Shown: positions 8,123 through 16,917, counted from the first letter of the stretch. The stretch is 64,000 bases of DNA from JAAZIN01 sp964464625 (GCA_964464625.1 CAYXKD010000004.1:7717-71716); one strand, 5' to 3'. Notes: a model not told the origin generated them from the letters alone. Program-made: numbers and translations.

Positions 8123-9123
8123 TATATGCCCATGGCACCGCGGACCGCCTCAAGGGTGGCGGCGGCGGCTTGCCGCGCTTTTTCTTCGCCGCTGAAAAGG
8201 ATCTCCTCAAGATAGCGGGGGTTGCCCTCCAGTTCACGGCGTTTTTCATGAATGGGACCCATGAATTCGATGAGCCTGCGCGCCAGCAGCTCCTTACACT
8301 GAACGCAGCCAATCTCCGCAGTGCGGCAGCCCGATTCGATCTGCGGTATTTCCGCCGCATTGAAGATCTGCTGAAAACGGAAAACGGTGCAGACTTCGGG
8401 GCGCCCGGGATCGCGCCGCCGTTCCCGCTGCGGATCGGTAATCATGAGACTCACTTTTTTCTTGATCACATCGGGGGGATCGGAGAGCGCAATGTAGTTG
8501 TCATAGCTTTTGCTCATCTTGCGGCTGTCAGTTCCCGGCAGCAGGGTGTGCTCCCCCAGCAGCGGCGCCGGCTCGGGGAGGACCTTCCCGTAAAGGTAGT
8601 TGAAGCGGCGGGCCACCTCGCGGGTGATCTCCAGATGGGGCAGCTGGTCCTCGCCAACGGGGACGGCGTCGGCCCGGTAGGCCAGGATATCGGCGGCCTG
8701 CAGCAGGGGATAGCCCAGAAAACCGTAGTTGTTAATTTCCTTGCCCTCAAGCTCGCGGAGCTGTTCTTTGAAGGTGGGGCAGCGCTCCAGCCAGGCAATG
8801 GGTGTGATCATGGCCAGCAGCAGAAAGAGCTCGGCATGCTCCTTTATCTCGGACTGGCGAAACAGAACAGACTTTTCAGGATCAAGGCCCACACTGAGCC
8901 AGTCGAGGAGCATTTCGCGGCTGTTCTCTTTTAGATCCTGCGATTCGGCGTAGCCCGTTGTGAGGGCGTGCCAGTCTGCAATGAAATAGTAGCAGCTATA
9001 TTCATCCTGCAGCTCTATCCACTTTTTCAGGGCGCCCGTATAGTTGCCCAGATGAAGCCGGCCGCTGGGCCGCGCTCCGCTGACAATGATTCTTTTTCTT
9101 TCTTTTGGATCCGCTTTACTCAT
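8122..9123 (-). CDS. trpS: Tryptophanyl-tRNA synthetase
   Basis: Charges tRNA-Trp. Class I motifs are clear: HLGNYTGAL (HIGH-type, residues 19-27) and KMSKS (about residue 190). GARPSGRLHLGNY is the family N-terminus. 333 aa is normal. ATG 9123 follows AAGGAG with seven bases spacing. It is the first of the run trpS-scpA-scpB after the M50 protease gene, separated by only 11 bases. Confidence 0.97.
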   Translation of the reverse strand: MSKADPKERKRIIVSGARPSGRLHLGNYTGALKKWIELQDEYSCYYFIADWHALTTGYAESQDLKENSREMLLDWLSVGLDPEKSVLFRQSEIKEHAELFLLLAMITPIAWLERCPTFKEQLRELEGKEINNYGFLGYPLLQAADILAYRADAVPVGEDQLPHLEITREVARRFNYLYGKVLPEPAPLLGEHTLLPGTDSRKMSKSYDNYIALSDPPDVIKKKVSLMITDPQRERRRDPGRPEVCTVFRFQQIFNAAEIPQIESGCRTAEIGCVQCKELLARRLIEFMGPIHEKRRELEGNPRYLEEILFSGEEKARQAAAATLEAVRGAMGI

Positions 9124-9134
9124 TTTTTCACTCC

Positions 9135-9767
9135 TTAAGGTAAACCGAGGACCAGAAGGACAAGTGTTTCCATAGCATTATACATGTATTGAAAAAGAGG
9201 CACAATAATCCGCCCTATGGCTCCGCTGAAGATGAGCACCATGAGAATTATGGGTGCGTAGGGCTCTATCTGACGGAAAAGGGAGGCGATGTTGTCCGGC
9301 GCCAGGGAGGCGAGGATCTTTGAACCGTCCAGCGGGGGTACGGGAATGAGGTTAAAGACCCCCAGAAGGACATTGAAAACAGCCAGGGTCTCCATGAACT
9401 TGATGTAGGGCATCGAGATAAAGCCGGCCTTGACGGGAATATAGAGCAGGAAAAGTGAGACCAAAGCGAGGATAAAGTTGGCCAGCGGGCCGGCAAAGGA
9501 GACCCAGATCATGCCCGAGCGGTAATCGCGAAAATTGTAGGGATTGATGGGCACCGGCTTTGCCCAGCCGAATCCGAAAAGCAGCAGGGCAATAGTGCCA
9601 ATGGGGTCAAGGTGGTGAATGGGGTTCAGGCTGAGCCGCCCCATCCGCTTTGCGGTGGCATCCCCAAAATAGTAGGCCATCCGGCCGTGAGCATATTCAT
9701 GGATGGTGATGGCCATCAGGAGGGCCGGAATTCTATAGACCAGCTCAAGCAAACTGTTGGGAAAAAT
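9135..9767 (-). CDS. Site-2-type membrane metalloprotease (M50), probable ATT start
   Basis: Rhomboid-like multi-pass zinc protease of the YwhC/M50B group. Zinc motif HEYAH is in the first segment, with NPIHHLDPIG and the second-half motif NLIPVPPLDGSKIL. The strong ribosome binding site GGAGGAG (9774-9780) is followed after six bases by ATT at 9765-9767. The only standard start, TTG 9752, is 21 bases away. Reading from ATT gives MFPNSLLELVYRIPALL, resembling family N-termini. An adjacent ATC (9770) is also possible. The stop codon of the upstream fusion gene sits between ribosome binding site and start, so the two are coupled. Confidence 0.85.
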   Translation of the reverse strand: MFPNSLLELVYRIPALLMAITIHEYAHGRMAYYFGDATAKRMGRLSLNPIHHLDPIGTIALLLFGFGWAKPVPINPYNFRDYRSGMIWVSFAGPLANFILALVSLFLLYIPVKAGFISMPYIKFMETLAVFNVLLGVFNLIPVPPLDGSKILASLAPDNIASLFRQIEPYAPIILMVLIFSGAIGRIIVPLFQYMYNAMETLVLLVLGLP

Positions 9768-9770
9768 GAT

Positions 9771-12458
9771 CTACTCCTCCTTTCTCTGCTGCAGGTAGGA
9801 ATGCACAAAATCCAGCTCTTCATCATAGCTGCGCAGCTCTCCATCGAGAACCGCCCGGCGCAGGGCGCTCAGGATCTCCCCGAAGAGAGGGCCCGGCTGC
9901 AGGCCCAGTTCTTTCAGGGCGCCCCCCCTGAGCCGCGGCCGCACATGCTGCAGGCTTTCAAGGTAAAGCCTGACATTGTCCTGCACCGCCCTGTTTTTCG
10001 CCAGGGCATGGAGCAGGAGCAGCGACTCGGGGGCCAGGGGATCAAGCCTGTTCACCAGGATGCTGGGGCGAAGGCTGGCGCCGCCCGAAGAGGAAAGCTC
10101 TTCAAGCAGCAGCGGGACATCGCGGCATCCCTGCAGAACCACTCCGGCACGGCGGCGCGACAAGCCCAGCCGCCGCAGGATGGCCTGTTGATCCTGTTTT
10201 CTCAGGTCCAGGATCAGGCCGCCCAGGTAGACGAGCTCTTTTTCAGGGGGGCTGGGCCATTCCCGCATCTCCGCCCAGGCCAGCGTTTCGGCGATGCGGT
10301 TAAGGCGCTGCCAGGTTTTGTGATTTGGCGAAAGACGGGGATAGATGAATTTCAGAATGTTCAGCTCCTGGAGCCGCATGAGCACTGCCGCCGGATCATG
10401 TTCTTCGTAGATAAGGCTTATCTCCTGGGCCAGGCGGCGCCGGCTGATCCTGTCGAGGACCCTGCTGCGCAATGCCTTCACAATAAGGGCCAGGGTGCCT
10501 TCATCAATGCGGAAGCCGAAGCGCTGCTCAAACCTGACGGCGCGGAGCACCCGCAGGGGGTCATCGACAAAGCTGAGATTATAGAGGGTCCGGATTACAC
10601 CGCGGCTCAGGTCCTCGCGCCCGTTGAAAAAATCGTAGAGCTGCCCAAAGGAACCCGGGAGTATGGAGCAGGCCAGGGTGTTGATGGTAAAATCGCGCCG
10701 GTATAGATCGTTTTTCAGGCTTTCCGTTCCCTCCACCTGCGGCAGCGCCGCCGGGGAGGCGTAAATCTCCTGCCGCGCCGTGGCAAAATCAAGGCGGAGT
10801 CCCTCTTCCAAATAAATTGAAGCGGTGCCAAATTGTTCGAAGACCTTGAGCTTGCCTCCCAAAAATCTGACCATTTCCCCGGCAAAAGAGATGGCATCGG
10901 GGATGACTGCAAAATCGAGGTCTTTGGCAAGGGAGGCTCCCAGGAGGAGGTCGCGTATTGCTCCGCCCACAAGGTAAACCGATGAGCCCGCCAGCGCCGC
11001 CCGCTGCCCCATTAAAAGAAGGCGGCTCAGCCAGAGCGATGGGAATCTGGCCCGGATCAGCGCTTCCACATTATCTAGGGCGGAGGGCTCCGGCCTACTC
11101 TCTGTTTTCACAAGGCTGCCCCTGGGAAGAGGGGATTGAGAGCGGCGGTCGAGCCGGTAAAGATAGCGCAAAATATCGACGGGGGTGACCATGCCCAGGG
11201 GTTCTCCCGCATCACCGGTAATGACAATCTGCCTGGTTTTATGCTCCACAAAAGCGCGGCGCAGCGCAGTAACAGATTCCCGCGGGCTTGCCGTAACAGG
11301 GTGCCGTCTCATAAAATCTTGCACCGGAGCATGGCCAAATTCGCTGCGCAGAGCTTTCTGCAGATCTCTGCCGCTGATCATGCCGGCGACTTTTCCTTCC
11401 TCCACTACAGGAGAGGCATCATATCCCTCAGCCTCCAGATATTCCTGTGCCCGGGTTACGCTCCAGGCGGCTTCAACGGCTGCAACAGGCGTGGAGGCAA
11501 TCTCCAGGGCGGAAGCTGGAGGGGGGAGGTATCTTTCAAGCAGATCAAGGAGCCGCTCCCTGAGAGCGGCAGCTTCTTCTGTTTTAATTTCCGTGGTGAC
11601 TGCCCGGCGGTGCCCTTTTGCGCCCAGGGGAGCCAGCAGCAGAAGCAGATCAAGGTCATCGGCCGTGGACCTTGCATCCAGGTAGACAGCGCCCCGGGGC
11701 AGGGTAACAATAGTCAGGGCCAGGTCCACCTCTTCTATCTGTTGGAAGCGGCGGATGAGCATCCCCATGCCCCCCCTTTGCTCCTCAGCGGGCACTGTGG
11801 TCAGCAGGATCCGGCGCTCGCAGAGCTCAAAGAGCTCGCTTGCTTCCAAAAGTTTCGTAAACAGGCTTTCCCGGTATGCTGCGGGGACTGCATGCATATA
11901 TTCCTGGAACAGCGCCACGTTGATCCCCTGATCCCACAGATAAGCGGCGGCGGCGGCATCCCGCGGCGTTGTATTGGCGCCCGTCAGCGAAGCGGTGTCC
12001 CGGTAGATCCCCAGCAGCATGAACGTATTCTCCAGTTCGCTCATGAGGATCCGGCGCTGGCGGATCTCTTCCAGCAGCAGCGTTGTGACCGCCCCCACAG
12101 GCTCCACCCGGATTTCGCTTCCCTCGAGATCATCGGGCGAGGGCGGGTGATGATCGTAGATATGCACTTCGCGGGCTCTATTCACAATGGGCTCGAATAT
12201 GCCCATTCTTTTTCGCTGACGGCAGTCAACAATAACGGCTATCTCCGCGGGGGGATACTCTTCCCCCCCGGTGAATGTTTTTAGCGGGAGCTGCGCGCCG
12301 TGGTTTTCTAAAAAAAGAGCTGCATCGGGCTGGATACCCTGGGGAATCAGGGCATAACTCCCGGGATATATTTTTGTTGCCGCAACCAGCGCCGCCAGAG
12401 CGTCAAAGTCCGCATCATTGTGAGTCAATATGATTGTCAAGCCGCCAACCACCGTCAC
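9771..12458 (-). CDS. DHH - CBS - CBS - tRNA nucleotidyltransferase fusion
   Basis: 895 aa. Domains in order: DHH/DHHA1 phosphoesterase (about 1-315; THNDADFDAL, VDCRQ, YDHHP metal motifs); two CBS domains (about 325-450); class II poly(A) polymerase/tRNA nucleotidyltransferase head (from about 475; LVGGAIRDLLLG and KDLDFAV catalytic Asp pair) and its RNA-binding tail. Fusions of this type occur in Clostridia and Aquificales-like lineages, where they add A or CCA to tRNA 3' ends; the DHH part may be a nanoRNase or exonuclease. Whether it adds CCA or only A cannot be read from the sequence. Start GTG 12458 is uncertain: a GTG two codons later has better spacing from GAGGG. Confidence 0.85.
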   Translation of the reverse strand: MTVVGGLTIILTHNDADFDALAALVAATKIYPGSYALIPQGIQPDAALFLENHGAQLPLKTFTGGEEYPPAEIAVIVDCRQRKRMGIFEPIVNRAREVHIYDHHPPSPDDLEGSEIRVEPVGAVTTLLLEEIRQRRILMSELENTFMLLGIYRDTASLTGANTTPRDAAAAAYLWDQGINVALFQEYMHAVPAAYRESLFTKLLEASELFELCERRILLTTVPAEEQRGGMGMLIRRFQQIEEVDLALTIVTLPRGAVYLDARSTADDLDLLLLLAPLGAKGHRRAVTTEIKTEEAAALRERLLDLLERYLPPPASALEIASTPVAAVEAAWSVTRAQEYLEAEGYDASPVVEEGKVAGMISGRDLQKALRSEFGHAPVQDFMRRHPVTASPRESVTALRRAFVEHKTRQIVITGDAGEPLGMVTPVDILRYLYRLDRRSQSPLPRGSLVKTESRPEPSALDNVEALIRARFPSLWLSRLLLMGQRAALAGSSVYLVGGAIRDLLLGASLAKDLDFAVIPDAISFAGEMVRFLGGKLKVFEQFGTASIYLEEGLRLDFATARQEIYASPAALPQVEGTESLKNDLYRRDFTINTLACSILPGSFGQLYDFFNGREDLSRGVIRTLYNLSFVDDPLRVLRAVRFEQRFGFRIDEGTLALIVKALRSRVLDRISRRRLAQEISLIYEEHDPAAVLMRLQELNILKFIYPRLSPNHKTWQRLNRIAETLAWAEMREWPSPPEKELVYLGGLILDLRKQDQQAILRRLGLSRRRAGVVLQGCRDVPLLLEELSSSGGASLRPSILVNRLDPLAPESLLLLHALAKNRAVQDNVRLYLESLQHVRPRLRGGALKELGLQPGPLFGEILSALRRAVLDGELRSYDEELDFVHSYLQQRKEE

Positions 12459-12668
12459 CCTCTATTGCCTGAATAGATCCGTACTTTATAGATTATACCA
12501 TAAAGCAGGGATGAGAGGTGAGAGCCCGACGACTCGAAGCAATCATCCCCCGGAGGTGGTCCCCCAGAGGTCCCCCGGAGCCACCCGATCCCACCCGGAC
12601 TGGCCCCTCCGCCCACCTGGCAACACCCCTTTGCTTCCCATATAGTGTGCAGCTCGCCGGCTTTCAGA

Positions 12669-12767
12669 AATAAAACCAGCTTTAAAAACTAGCTTTTCAA
12701 GACCTGACCCCCTCGTTTGGAATAAAACCAGCTTTAAAAACTAGCTTTTCAAGACCTGACCCCCTCG
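12669..12767. repeat. 47-bp direct repeat (two copies), with an inverted partial copy at 55.5 kb
   Basis: Copies at 12669-12715 and 12721-12767 are identical over 47 bp, beginning AATAAAACCAGC and ending GACCTGACCCCCTCG. They start nine bases after the spoVAF stop. A 29-bp reverse-complement match is at 55519-55547. They resemble dispersed REP-type elements. The remaining gap 12459-12668 is Pro-codon-like CCCCC-rich sequence with no gene seen. Confidence 0.85.
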
Positions 12768-12776
12768 GTTCGTGGT

Positions 12777-14237
12777 TTATTTTTCGGTGCGGTCGCTGTC
12801 TTTTGTTTGCAGCCAGCGGGGGCGGTAGAGCTGCATGGGGATGGGGCGCCGGTAAAATATTAGCAGCAGCGCCTTGAGGTTGAAGGGGATAAGCGGCCAG
12901 AGATAGGGGAAGCCGAAGGATTTTGTGGTCAGGAGGCGGATAAATATGAGGAGAAGTCCCAGGATCAATCCGGGCAGGCTGAAAAGGCCTGTAAGCAGGA
13001 TCAACATCAGGAGAACGACGCGGTTGGCCAGGCTTAGTTCCCAGCTGGGCTGGGCAAAGACGCCGAGAGCAACAAGGCCGGTGTAGAGGAGCACCTCCGG
13101 TGTGAAGAAACCCACCGAAACGGCAATCTGGCCGATGAGCAGTGCGCCGACGAGACCCAGGGCGGTGGCAAAAGGTGATGGGGTGTGAATGCTGGCCAGG
13201 CGGACCAGATCCAGCCCAAAATGGGCAAAGATAAATTGCAAATAGATGGGGATGCTTGCTTTCTCTTTGGGGCCGATAAATTGTAACGATTTGGGCATGA
13301 AATCGGGGTGTGTCGCCAGCAGCAGCCACAGGGGAATAAGCAAAATAGAAAGAAAGGCGCCCAGGAGCCTGACCCAGCGGATGTAGGTGCCGATGACAGG
13401 GTTCTGGCGAAATTCCTCTGCATGCTGGAGCAGGTGGAAAAGCGTTACCGGCACGATCATCACCGATGGCGATGTGTCCACAATGATGATCACATGGCCC
13501 TCGATAAGATGATTGGCTGTTACATCGGGCCTTTCCGTATAGCGGATGACGGGAAAGGGGTTCCAGAAGGAGCGGGTAATGAATTCTTCCACTGTCTTCT
13601 CCGCCATGGGCAGGGCATCTATATCGATCTTTTCAATCCTGGAGCGGACATGCTCCACGATCTGCGCATTGGCAACGTCCTTGATATACATGATGACGAT
13701 ATCGGTAACGGAGCGGCGCCCGGCGCCCATGATCTCGCATCTCAGCTGGGGATCGCGGATGCGCCGCCGGATGAGAGCCACATTGAAGACGAGCGTCTCC
13801 ACAAAACCATCCCGTGATCCCCGTGTGATCTTCTCGATATCGGGCTCCTCGGGGTTGCGGGCGGGATATTCCCTGGTATCGATGAGCAGTCCCTGCCGCT
13901 CTCCGTCGATTAAAAGCAGCATGGGGCCGGCGAGAACCTGCCGGATGGCCTCCTCAAGTTCATCCACCGGGCTGGTCTCTCCAAAAGGTATGATTTCGTT
14001 AAGCAGTTTCTCCATGGGGTTGGTGGCAATCTGCTCCCTGGGCACCTGAAGCAAGGATTTGATAATAAATACTGAGACTTCATTGTTGGTCAGACCGTCA
14101 ACAGAGAGCAGGAGAGCGTTTTTACCTCCCACCTTGAACTCCTTCAAGATGAGGTCGAAGTTTTTATCGCCCAGCTCAAGGCGTTCCTGGAGATAGGCTT
14201 TATTCTGTTCCAGTTTCTTAAAGATCGCTGTGGACAT
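12777..14237 (-). CDS. spoVAF: Spore germination protein SpoVAF (GerA family)
   Basis: 486 aa. A soluble N-terminal GerA domain (LLSVDGLTNNEVSVFII, then VRGSRDGFVETL-type motif reading RGSRDGFVETLVFNVALIRR) is followed by about five membrane segments in the last 200 residues. Position as last gene after spoVAC-AD-AE marks it as SpoVAF rather than a GerA receptor A subunit. The family sits in the inner spore membrane and modulates germinant receptors. ATG 14237 has only a distant purine-rich box (GAGAGGG). Confidence 0.9.
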   Translation of the reverse strand: MSTAIFKKLEQNKAYLQERLELGDKNFDLILKEFKVGGKNALLLSVDGLTNNEVSVFIIKSLLQVPREQIATNPMEKLLNEIIPFGETSPVDELEEAIRQVLAGPMLLLIDGERQGLLIDTREYPARNPEEPDIEKITRGSRDGFVETLVFNVALIRRRIRDPQLRCEIMGAGRRSVTDIVIMYIKDVANAQIVEHVRSRIEKIDIDALPMAEKTVEEFITRSFWNPFPVIRYTERPDVTANHLIEGHVIIIVDTSPSVMIVPVTLFHLLQHAEEFRQNPVIGTYIRWVRLLGAFLSILLIPLWLLLATHPDFMPKSLQFIGPKEKASIPIYLQFIFAHFGLDLVRLASIHTPSPFATALGLVGALLIGQIAVSVGFFTPEVLLYTGLVALGVFAQPSWELSLANRVVLLMLILLTGLFSLPGLILGLLLIFIRLLTTKSFGFPYLWPLIPFNLKALLLIFYRRPIPMQLYRPRWLQTKDSDRTEK

Positions 14238-14277
14238 GATTTTTGTATTGATCCCTCTCTTCCCCCCGGGGCGACTT

Positions 14278-14631
14278 TTAGCCCCTGGGATTGAAAATCA
14301 GCGCCACTAAAAAGGCGAAGACTATCGCCGCGGTGATCCCTGTGCTGGTGAGTTCAAACATCCCCGTCAGAATACCGATGACACCGCGTTGGGCAGCTTC
14401 CGACATGGCCCCCTTGACAAGGGCATTGCCAAAGCTGGATATGGGCAGGCTGGCCCCTGCTCCGGCAAATTGAATCAGCCTGTCGTAGAGGCCCAGCCCT
14501 CCCAGGATGCCGCCTGCAACGACGAAGCCGGAAAGAATATGTCCCGGCGTAAAGGGGGTCAGGTCAAAAAGAAGCTGGCCCACGAGGCAGAAAAGCCCGC
14601 CAATCAGAAAAGCGGTGAGGTAGCTGCCCAT
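14278..14631 (-). CDS. spoVAE: Stage V sporulation protein AE (SpoVAEB type)
   Basis: 117-aa membrane protein with the signature FLIGGLFCLVGQLLFDLT and HILSGFVVAGGILGGLGLYD, then PISSFGNALVKGA. It forms, with SpoVAC, the channel that loads dipicolinic acid into the forespore. ATG 14631 is preceded by AAAGGAG. It shares sequence pattern with SpoVAC, its paralogue. Confidence 0.95.
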   Translation of the reverse strand: MGSYLTAFLIGGLFCLVGQLLFDLTPFTPGHILSGFVVAGGILGGLGLYDRLIQFAGAGASLPISSFGNALVKGAMSEAAQRGVIGILTGMFELTSTGITAAIVFAFLVALIFNPRG

Positions 14632-14790
14632 ATACTGTACTCCTTTCCCTTATACCCGTTATGCCCGTCGTGTGTCTGTGTATCCATGCGCCCTTGTATC
14701 CTTATATCCGTATGCCTCTGTGTCTGTATATCCCTGTATCCCTATACCCCTGCACCCGCGCGCCCAGCGCAGGCAAACCCGCAACCCCGC
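14632..14790. repeat. CT-rich degenerate repeat between spoVAD and spoVAE
   Basis: The 159-bp gap carries degenerate units of the form GTGTCTGTGTATCC, CCTTATATCC, CTGTATATCCC and CTGTATCCC. The other spoVA genes are packed within 50 bases, so this slippage-prone insert is out of place. No gene or terminator is seen in it. Confidence 0.55.
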
Positions 14791-15798
14791 TTACATCTCC
14801 AGGGCTACAGCATGGGCCACACCGGGGATGGAGTCGCCCTGAGAGAGGGTGGTGGGACTGTGCAGCGCACCTGTGGAGATGGCGAGGACCCGCTTCAGCT
14901 CTCCCGCCCTCATCCGCTTGTAGATGTGGCCCAGAACCACCACCCCCGAACAGGCGCAGCCGCTGCCCCCGGCATCCACTTTCTGGACCTCGGGATTGTA
15001 GATCATAAGGCCGCAGTCGCTGTAATTCTGCCCGGGGAAATAACCGCTGCGGGCGAGAAGTTTTTTCAGCAGTTCCGAGCCCACCAGGCCCAGATCGCCG
15101 GTGACGATAAGATCATAATAGCCGGGATTGCGCTGCAGCTCCCGGAAATGCATGATCATCGTTGAAGCCGCCGCCGGAGCCATGGCGGCACCCAGACTGA
15201 AAGCATCTTTTTCGCCCAGATCAACGGCTTTGCCCGTTGTGATCGCGGTAATGCGCGGCCCCTCCCCCGCTGCACTGATCACTGCCGCAGCGCCCCCGGT
15301 CACGGTCCACTGGGCATGGCTGGGGCGCTGAAAGCCGTATTCCGTGGGGTAGCGGTACTGGCGCTCGGCGCTGGAGTGGTGGCTCGAAGTCGCCGCCAGT
15401 ACATTGGCGGCAAAGCCGCCCGCCACCAGCAAGGCCCCCAGTGAAAGCGACAGGGTAAGAGTTGAGCAGGCACCGTAGAGCCCAAAATAGGGTACGGCCA
15501 GCGCGGCGGCGCTGTAGCCTGATACGGTGATCTGGTTCAGAAGATCGCCGGCCAGAAAATAGTCTATATCGGTGAGCTGGAAATTCCCTTTCTCCAGCGC
15601 ACGGGAGCAGGCCTCCTGGAGCAATTTCCGCTCGGCAGCCTCGAAACTCTTCTGGCCGATACGTGCATCCTGGTACACCAGGTCAAAATCATCGCCCAGG
15701 GGGCCTTTTCCCTCCATGGGCCCCACCACAGCTGCTGTTGATGTGAGAGATGGCGGGGGATTGAGCAGAATACTCTGCCGGCCTATTTTTTGGCTCAT
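14791..15798 (-). CDS. spoVAD: Stage V sporulation protein AD
   Basis: 335 aa, thiolase-fold protein that binds dipicolinic acid at the inner spore membrane. Recognisable blocks: VGPMEGKGPLGDDFD near residue 27, GACSTLTLSLSLGALLV (thiolase nucleophile region with Cys), HHSSAERQYRYPTEYG, and the C-terminal GSGCACSGVVVLGHI. ATG 15798 follows GAGGAAAGCAG. Encoded between spoVAC and spoVAE as in Bacillus. Confidence 0.97.
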   Translation of the reverse strand: MSQKIGRQSILLNPPPSLTSTAAVVGPMEGKGPLGDDFDLVYQDARIGQKSFEAAERKLLQEACSRALEKGNFQLTDIDYFLAGDLLNQITVSGYSAAALAVPYFGLYGACSTLTLSLSLGALLVAGGFAANVLAATSSHHSSAERQYRYPTEYGFQRPSHAQWTVTGGAAAVISAAGEGPRITAITTGKAVDLGEKDAFSLGAAMAPAAASTMIMHFRELQRNPGYYDLIVTGDLGLVGSELLKKLLARSGYFPGQNYSDCGLMIYNPEVQKVDAGGSGCACSGVVVLGHIYKRMRAGELKRVLAISTGALHSPTTLSQGDSIPGVAHAVALEM

Positions 15799-15831
15799 CT
15801 GCTTTCCTCAACTTTTCCGGTTGAACTCAGC

Positions 15832-16287
15832 TCAAAAAAAGGCGGAAATCAAGCCTACGATGAAGGCGGTTATCACACCGAAAAGGAGCACCGATCCCGC
15901 CAGGGAGAACATGTGGGAGCCGATGCCCCGCACAAGGCCCTCCTTTTTGAACTCAAGTGCCGCCGAGGTGACGGAATTGGCGAAACCTGTAACCGGGATG
16001 GCGGTGCCGGCGCCGGTAATGTGAGCCAGATGATCGAAAACCCCCAGGCCTGTGAGAAGCGAGGCCAGAAAGATGACCGTGGCTACAGTGGGGTTGGCCG
16101 CCTCTTCAGCTTTAAACCCCAGGATAATATAGATGTTTTGAATGGCCTGCCCCAGGACACAAACAGCCCCGCCGCTGATAAAAGCGGTGACAGTGTTGCG
16201 CAGCAGCGGCGGAGCGGTTTTCTCTTTTTTGGCAAGTTCCCGGTATTCTTCGGCACTGATGTTCAGCTCATCGGGAACAGCAGACAT
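15832..16287 (-). CDS. spoVAC: Stage V sporulation protein AC
   Basis: 151-aa membrane protein with GGAVCVLGQAIQNIYI and PVTGFANSVTSAALEFKKEG, typical of SpoVAC. It is the mechanosensitive dipicolinate channel component in Bacillus. The start is ATG 16287, six bases after GGAGGGG. The frame extends 13 codons further upstream into the dodecin gene but without a ribosome binding site. Confidence 0.95.
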   Translation of the reverse strand: MSAVPDELNISAEEYRELAKKEKTAPPLLRNTVTAFISGGAVCVLGQAIQNIYIILGFKAEEAANPTVATVIFLASLLTGLGVFDHLAHITGAGTAIPVTGFANSVTSAALEFKKEGLVRGIGSHMFSLAGSVLLFGVITAFIVGLISAFF

Positions 16288-16303
16288 GGAATCCCCTCCG
16301 CGA

Positions 16304-16516
16304 TTAGCGATCTCCGCGCACGCCAAAAGCGAGTTTCATGTTTACCTTGTACTCCCTGATCTCCCCGTTATCCAGGCTTGCCGTCCAGTTTACAACCTCC
16401 ACACCGGTGATCCCGTCAAGTGTTTTCGAGGCCTCCCTGATAGCGCTCTGCATGGCATCATCCCAGCTGATTCCTGATTCGCCGACAAGCTCAATAACTT
16501 TGGCCACTGTAGTCAA
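16304..16516 (-). CDS. Dodecin-family flavin-binding protein
   Basis: 70 aa, the size of dodecins, which form hollow dodecamers binding riboflavin or FMN. Sequence VAKVIELVGESGISWDDAM, AIREASKTL and the end YKVNMKLAFG match the family; the conserved Trp of WDDA is where flavin stacks. Chosen start TTG 16516, nine bases after AAAGGGG, gives the family N-terminus (MTTVAKVIELVG). An ATG at 16525 touches that box and is less likely. It lies inside the spoVA operon, 16 bases upstream of spoVAC, downstream of a sigma-G-type promoter, which suggests forespore expression. Confidence 0.88.
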   Translation of the reverse strand: MTTVAKVIELVGESGISWDDAMQSAIREASKTLDGITGVEVVNWTASLDNGEIREYKVNMKLAFGVRGDR

Positions 16517-16709
16517 TGCAGTCATCCCCTTTGTTTATATGAATTATCAGGCTGCCGGAAGAAGCCGCAGGCTTCGCCATCACAGGATAGGTGCGGCGGG
16601 GCTGTTCCGGCGGGGCTGAAAAAAGCAGGTAGAGCACCAGGCCGGAGAAGATAAAAAAAAGCGCTGCCCAGAGCAGTATAGCGACAAATTTTCTACCTCT
16701 CCGCGAAAT
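16491..16709 (-). CDS. Small single-pass membrane protein opening the spoVA operon (ATT start)
   Basis: 72 codons open after GGAGGG and seven bases to ATT at 16707-16709; no ATG, GTG or TTG exists between the ribosome binding site and the membrane segment. The product has a basic N-terminus (SRRGRK), one transmembrane segment (about residues 8-30, containing VAILLWAALFFIF) and a polar tail ending in DYSGQSY. It overlaps the dodecin start by 26-35 bases, as coupled genes do, and begins about 33 bases after the likely start point of the sigma-G promoter. No family recognised. Standard gene callers miss it because of the start codon. Confidence 0.6.
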   Translation of the reverse strand: MSRRGRKFVAILLWAALFFIFSGLVLYLLFSAPPEQPRRTYPVMAKPAASSGSLIIHINKGDDCIDYSGQSY

Positions 16710-16748
16710 GGTTTTTCCCTCCAGACAAATCTCTTTTCAGCACGATTT

Positions 16749-16778
16749 TAGTATGCAGGTAATTGTTTATTTTATTCA
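16749..16778 (-). promoter_or_regulatory. Sigma-G-type promoter of the spoVA operon
   Basis: On the minus strand TGAATA (16773-16778), 17 bases, CATACTA (16749-16755). Both hexamer and heptamer equal the classical Bacillus sigma-G consensus. Transcription would begin near 16742, 33 bases before the ATT-started small gene. This places the small gene, dodecin and spoVAC-AD-AE-AF in one forespore operon. Confidence 0.8.
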
Positions 16779-16828
16779 CCCGGGCGGTGGGCGGCGGGAC
16801 GGGGCGGGGCGGGGCGTTGCGAAGCGGG

Positions 16829-16917
16829 GCGGGGCTGATGGAGACTGGCGGGGCTGATATATGCAGGGGGGGCGGAGCGGTGCGGAACGGTGCGGGGCTG
16901 ATGGAGACTGGCGGGGC
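16829..16917. repeat. Two perfect 26-bp direct repeats in a G-rich gap
   Basis: Copies at 16829-16854 and 16892-16917 (GCGGGGCTGATGGAGACTGG followed by CGGGGC). They sit in a strongly G-rich stretch (about 16780-17060) full of GGGGC units between sigF and the spoVA promoter. No gene is supported in 16710-17066. Confidence 0.8.

Noticed and set aside
9612..10706. Long plus-strand frame (364 codons) opposite the nucleotidyltransferase and M50 genes
   Set aside because: Shadow of well-supported minus-strand genes; codon and residue pattern not protein-like. Similar frames at 31938-32957 and 2202-3074 rejected for the same reason.
12490..12560. GTGAGAGCCCGACGACT, considered as a riboswitch or structured leader
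   Set aside because: No matching conserved core of a known riboswitch class and no sensible downstream gene on the plus strand.
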